Source: DATARH01 sp036273175 (lineage in GTDB: Bacteria > Pseudomonadota > Alphaproteobacteria > ATCC43930 > CGMCC-115725). From it: a stretch of DNA of 7,505 bases. Positions 5,465 through 7,505 of this stretch are shown piece after piece. The stretch lies in the NCBI GenBank assembly GCA_036273175.1, contig DASUIE010000123.1, forward strand, positions 1-7,505, read 5' to 3'. The notes beneath the pieces were generated by a model, which worked only from the letters and a program-made list of their open reading frames with translations, was not told the DNA's origin and made no database searches. The position numbers and the translations under genes are program-made. Position 1 is the first letter of the stretch; each line of letters opens with the position of its first letter.

Positions 5465-6311
5465 AATTGCCGATGATCCGCGCTTCCCGGTAGCCGCCGC
5501 CGACCAGCCGCGACCGCAGCCGTTCCGCTTCCCTGTCGCTCGCGACCGGGCCAAGCTGCACGCGGTAGACCGGAGTGCCCCTCTCGGAAATGGTTACTAT
5601 CGCGACGCCGCCCAAGTGCGCAATCGCCATGCTGGCCTGCAGCGCGTCCCGCTGGTGGCGGTACGACCCGGCCTCGACAAACAGACGCCGCTGCTGGCGG
5701 GGCGCCAGGGTCTGCGGATACGACATGCGCGGCTCGGCGCGGGCGAACATCGTTGCCGGCGCGGGGCGCGGGCGGCTCAGCGCCTCGGCCAGGACCGCCG
5801 GGTTCTGACCGCTTTCGCGGATCACCTCCTCCGCGACCTTGATGCTTTCGTCGCGCAGGATGCGGACATGCACCTCGGCGGTGCCGTTGCGTTCGAAGCC
5901 GAGAAGCTGGGCGGCGCGGCGCGAGACGTCGATGATCCGGTTATAGGCGAACGGACCACGGTCGTTGACGCGCAAGCGCAGCGTGCGGCCATTGGCGAGG
6001 TTGGTGACTTCGACGATGCATGGCAGAGGCAGCGTGCGGTGCGCAGCAGTCAGCTTGTTGAGGTCGTAGACCTCGCCATTCGCGGTGTACTGGCCCTGGA
6101 ACGCCTCGCCGTACCACGACGCCGGACCGGTCTGCTCATAGCCGTAATCGGGCACCGGCGTGTACCAGACTCCCTTGACCTCATAGGGCGCGCCGACCTT
6201 GAAGACCGGATGGGGCGCCTTCGCCGCGCCGCTCCCTCCGATATAGCCGCCCGGACCGCCGCAGGCCGCGAGCAGCAGCGCTGCCGCCATCAAGAGCAAC
6301 AGCCGCGGCAA
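5463..6311 (-). CDS. rlpA: RlpA family lipoprotein, septal ring lytic transglycosylase with SPOR domain
   Basis: With the TTG start at 6311 the product is 282 residues. A short lipoprotein signal ends in the lipobox Leu-Ala-Ala-Cys (14-17), placing it on a periplasmic membrane face, probably the outer membrane. The double-psi beta-barrel spans about 62-150: GPASWYG, TANGEVYD (Glu80), LTAAHRTLP (His91), VTNLANGR and VNDRGPF (Asp117), residues corresponding to those needed for lytic activity in Pseudomonas RlpA. A C-terminal SPOR domain (about 208-280, LFVEAGSYRHQRDA to RVQLGP) would bind denuded glycan at division sites. The TTG at 6311 is favoured over the ATG at 6290, which leaves a truncated signal with no positive charge; AGGG lies 9 nt upstream of the TTG, and mltB ends 5 nt before it. 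The location next to a transglycosylase and a carboxypeptidase supports a cell-wall role. Confidence 0.93.
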   Translation of the reverse strand: MPRLLLLMAAALLLAACGGPGGYIGGSGAAKAPHPVFKVGAPYEVKGVWYTPVPDYGYEQTGPASWYGEAFQGQYTANGEVYDLNKLTAAHRTLPLPCIVEVTNLANGRTLRLRVNDRGPFAYNRIIDVSRRAAQLLGFERNGTAEVHVRILRDESIKVAEEVIRESGQNPAVLAEALSRPRPAPATMFARAEPRMSYPQTLAPRQQRRLFVEAGSYRHQRDALQASMAIAHLGGVAIVTISERGTPVYRVQLGPVASDREAERLRSRLVGGGYREARIIGN

Positions 6312-6316
6312 CGCCG

Positions 6317-7309
6317 TCAGCCCTGACCCAGGCTGTCGGCGAGGTATCCGACCGCGGCGGCGAAAAACGTCGATTTGTTCCACCGCATGATCGTGCGGAA
6401 ATTGTCGGTGACGAGCAGCGCCTGGCCGCCGACGCCATCGGGCAGCACGAGCGAAGCGAGGTCTTCGCGCCCGGCCGGCATCCCGCCCTGGGCGCTGCGC
6501 ACGCCGAGCTGCGCCCATTGCGCGATCGGACGGCGGTATTCGAGGCCCGTGTAGCGCGTGTCGAAATTGGCCGGCACCGTCGCGGGCTGACCCCAACCTT
6601 GGTTGCCGCGCCAGCCGAGCTGGGCGATGTAATTGGCGATCGAGCCGAGCACGTCGGGCCGGTCGCCCCATATGTCGCGGCGGCCGTCACGGTCGAAATC
6701 GACGGCGAATTTGCGGAAGGTTGACGGCATGAACTGGCACTGCCCCATCGCCCCGGCCCAGGAGCCGAGCATCTTGGCGGGCGCGATGTCGCCCTCGTCG
6801 ACGATGCGCAGCGCCGCGATCAGCTCGTCGCGGAAGAGCGATCCGCGCCTGCCGTCGTAAGCGAGGGTAGCGAGCGAGGCGGGCACGAAATAACTGCCCA
6901 TGAACTTGCCGAACCCGCTCTCGACCCCCCACAGCGCCACGACGAAGCGCGGTTGCACGCCGTACGCGCGGTGAACCTGTTCGAGCAGCGGCCAATTTTC
7001 CTGAAGCGCGCGTCGCCCGTCGGCTTCGCGTTGCGGGGTCACCGCCTTGGCGATAAATTCCGCAAAGGTCTTCGTGTGCTCAGGCTGAGCGCGGTCGAGA
7101 TCGACGACCTTGGGCAGATATTCGACATAGCGAAAGACGGTATCGACGGTGCTCGCCCGAACGCCGTGCGCGACCGCGTCGCGCCGCACGCCGGCGAGAA
7201 ACCCGCTCCACTCGCCTTCCGCCGCCGCCGCTGCCTTCCCGCCCCCCAGCGGGATCGCCAACAGCGGAGCCGCGAGCATCGCTCGCCGGCTCGGGCGGAG
7301 AGGCCTCAT
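6317..7309 (-). CDS. mltB: Lytic murein transglycosylase, MltB/SLT_2 family
   Basis: A 330-residue periplasmic enzyme that cleaves the MurNAc-GlcNAc bond of peptidoglycan to form 1,6-anhydro ends. The catalytic glutamate is Glu130 in ALWGVESGFG. AGAMGQCQFMPSTF (185-198) and DFDRDGRRDIW (204-214), followed by DVLGSIANYIAQLGW, are the other hallmark blocks, and the C-terminal part ends with NFRTIMRWN (303-311). The N-terminus has SRRAMLAAPLLAIPLGG, a twin-arginine followed by a hydrophobic run, and no lipobox cysteine; export as a soluble protein by Tat (or Sec) is likely, unlike the lipoprotein MltB of E. coli. The ATG at 7309 is directly preceded by an in-frame TAG (7312-7310), and GGGGGG ends 6 nt upstream, so the start is firm. 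It is the first gene of the operon. The symbol reflects family, not proven orthology. Confidence 0.92.
   Translation of the reverse strand: MRPLRPSRRAMLAAPLLAIPLGGGKAAAAAEGEWSGFLAGVRRDAVAHGVRASTVDTVFRYVEYLPKVVDLDRAQPEHTKTFAEFIAKAVTPQREADGRRALQENWPLLEQVHRAYGVQPRFVVALWGVESGFGKFMGSYFVPASLATLAYDGRRGSLFRDELIAALRIVDEGDIAPAKMLGSWAGAMGQCQFMPSTFRKFAVDFDRDGRRDIWGDRPDVLGSIANYIAQLGWRGNQGWGQPATVPANFDTRYTGLEYRRPIAQWAQLGVRSAQGGMPAGREDLASLVLPDGVGGQALLVTDNFRTIMRWNKSTFFAAAVGYLADSLGQG
6321..6324 (-). promoter_or_regulatory. Ribosome binding site supporting the rlpA TTG start
   Basis: AGGG on the minus strand, within the last codons of mltB, ends 9 nt before the TTG at 6311. No comparable site lies at a suitable distance from the downstream ATG at 6290. 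Confidence 0.5.
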
Positions 7310-7315
7310 CTAGTG

Positions 7316-7321
7316 CCCCCC
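7316..7321 (-). promoter_or_regulatory. Ribosome binding site of the mltB-like gene
   Basis: GGGGGG on the minus strand ends 6 nt before the ATG at 7309. It is the strongest ribosome site in the run, as expected for the first gene, which cannot rely on coupling. Confidence 0.6.
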
Positions 7322-7379
7322 GCTTTACTGTTCCCCTGTGGGAGTTTTGCCACGAAAACCCGGAGAAATGCAATATTGG

Positions 7380-7398
7380 CCGCAAGTTTGTCTTGCGG
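7380..7398. repeat. Small perfect hairpin upstream of the operon
   Basis: CCGCAAG (7380-7386) and CTTGCGG (7392-7398) form a perfect 7-bp inverted repeat around a 5-nt loop, TTTGT. No T-run follows on either strand, so it is not a standard intrinsic terminator. Directly beside it on the low-coordinate side is the 8-bp palindrome CAATATTG (7371-7378). It could be an operator or a leader structure of the mltB operon, or chance. Confidence 0.4.
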
Positions 7399-7415
7399 TC
7401 GAACCGAACGGTTAA
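7397..7415. repeat. Imperfect direct repeat, copy A
   Basis: The 19-nt plus-strand sequence GGTCGAACCGAACGGTTAA recurs as a 16-nt form at 7471-7486. The two are identical apart from three extra bases (ACC) in the middle. Read toward mltB each begins TTAACCGTTC, and TTAACC also resembles half of an alphaproteobacterial CtrA site, though no full TTAA-N7-TTAA site is present. Located about 90-110 nt upstream of the mltB start codon. Confidence 0.45.
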
Positions 7416-7470
7416 AGATGTGGCCGGCTTGGCAACCGCCAGGATATTATTCGTGTGCCCTCTTTCCCTT

Positions 7471-7486
7471 GGTCGAGAACGGTTAA
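7471..7486. repeat. Imperfect direct repeat, copy B
   Basis: The 16-nt plus-strand sequence GGTCGAGAACGGTTAA is the shorter partner of the copy at 7397-7415, 74 nt away from start to start, about seven helical turns. The pair may be binding sites for one regulator of the operon. If a gene ends at 7483, this copy overlaps its stop codon. Confidence 0.45.
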
Positions 7487-7505
7487 TCGTCGGCGGCGGC
7501 GGGCA

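Larger units (their letters stand above)
7310..7505. other. Operon upstream region, no supported gene
   Basis: These 196 nt are less GC-rich than the genes and contain no convincing coding sequence. I looked for a sigma70 promoter reading toward mltB and found none that matches well at both hexamers, although the operon promoter should be here. At the far edge the minus strand reads Pro-Ala-Ala-Ala-Asp-Asp-stop (TAA at 7485-7483), followed by a drop in GC. This may be the tail of an upstream gene, but six codons cannot establish that. Confidence 0.5.

Noticed and set aside
5265..6326. 353-codon plus-strand open frame opposite dacA and rlpA
   Set aside because: Antisense shadow spanning two well-supported minus-strand genes.
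6312..6671. N-terminal extension of the rlpA frame to 402 residues
   Set aside because: It runs in a second frame of the mltB gene and would bury the lipoprotein signal in the middle of the protein.
7418..7486. 22-codon plus-strand ORF beginning MWPAWQPPGYY
   Set aside because: No ribosome binding site, no known similarity, and it lies across the regulatory-looking repeats of the minus-strand operon.
1..7505. tRNA, rRNA, CRISPR, insertion sequences or phage genes
   Set aside because: No cloverleaf, spaced repeat array, transposase or terminal inverted repeats were seen; nearly all sequence is accounted for by the minus-strand genes.

Overview
The window is GC-rich, tightly packed bacterial chromosome with every recognisable gene on the minus strand. 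It most resembles an alphaproteobacterium (Rhodospirillales-like). That placement rests on the gene order mltB-like / rlpA / dacA / tmk / holB / tatD / PhnP-like hydrolase, which from memory is a conserved alphaproteobacterial neighbourhood, and on protein style such as a delta' subunit without zinc cysteines. The exact taxon is inference.

Read in the direction of transcription (high to low coordinates), 7310-7505 is an upstream non-coding region. It holds a pair of imperfect direct repeats and a small hairpin. Next comes an eight-gene run, 7309 to 573, with junctions from a 9-nt gap to a 19-nt overlap: lytic transglycosylase (MltB family), RlpA lipoprotein with a SPOR domain, D,D-carboxypeptidase (PBP5/DacA type), thymidylate kinase, DNA polymerase III delta', TatD hydrolase, PhnP-like metallo-beta-lactamase-fold hydrolase, and a GNAT acetyltransferase. 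This looks like one operon. The first three products act on peptidoglycan in the periplasm. The next two serve DNA replication (dTDP supply and clamp loading). TatD and the MBL-fold protein are metal-dependent hydrolases.

A 56-bp spacer (517-572), only 25% GC, separates the operon from a second unit. It contains an 11-bp perfect inverted repeat overlapping a 16-bp palindrome, with a plausible promoter inside, and it is the clearest regulatory-looking element in the window. The second unit encodes another GNAT acetyltransferase (79-516) and, 4 nt further on, the first 24 codons of a GFA/CENP-V-type zinc protein that runs off the window edge (1-74).

No mobile element, CRISPR array, RNA gene or clearly new defence or biosynthetic system was found. 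The main points to check are the AT-rich operator-like spacer, the non-ATG starts of rlpA, dacA and tmk (including a CTGA junction at tmk), the absence of metG between holB and tatD, and the repeats upstream of mltB.
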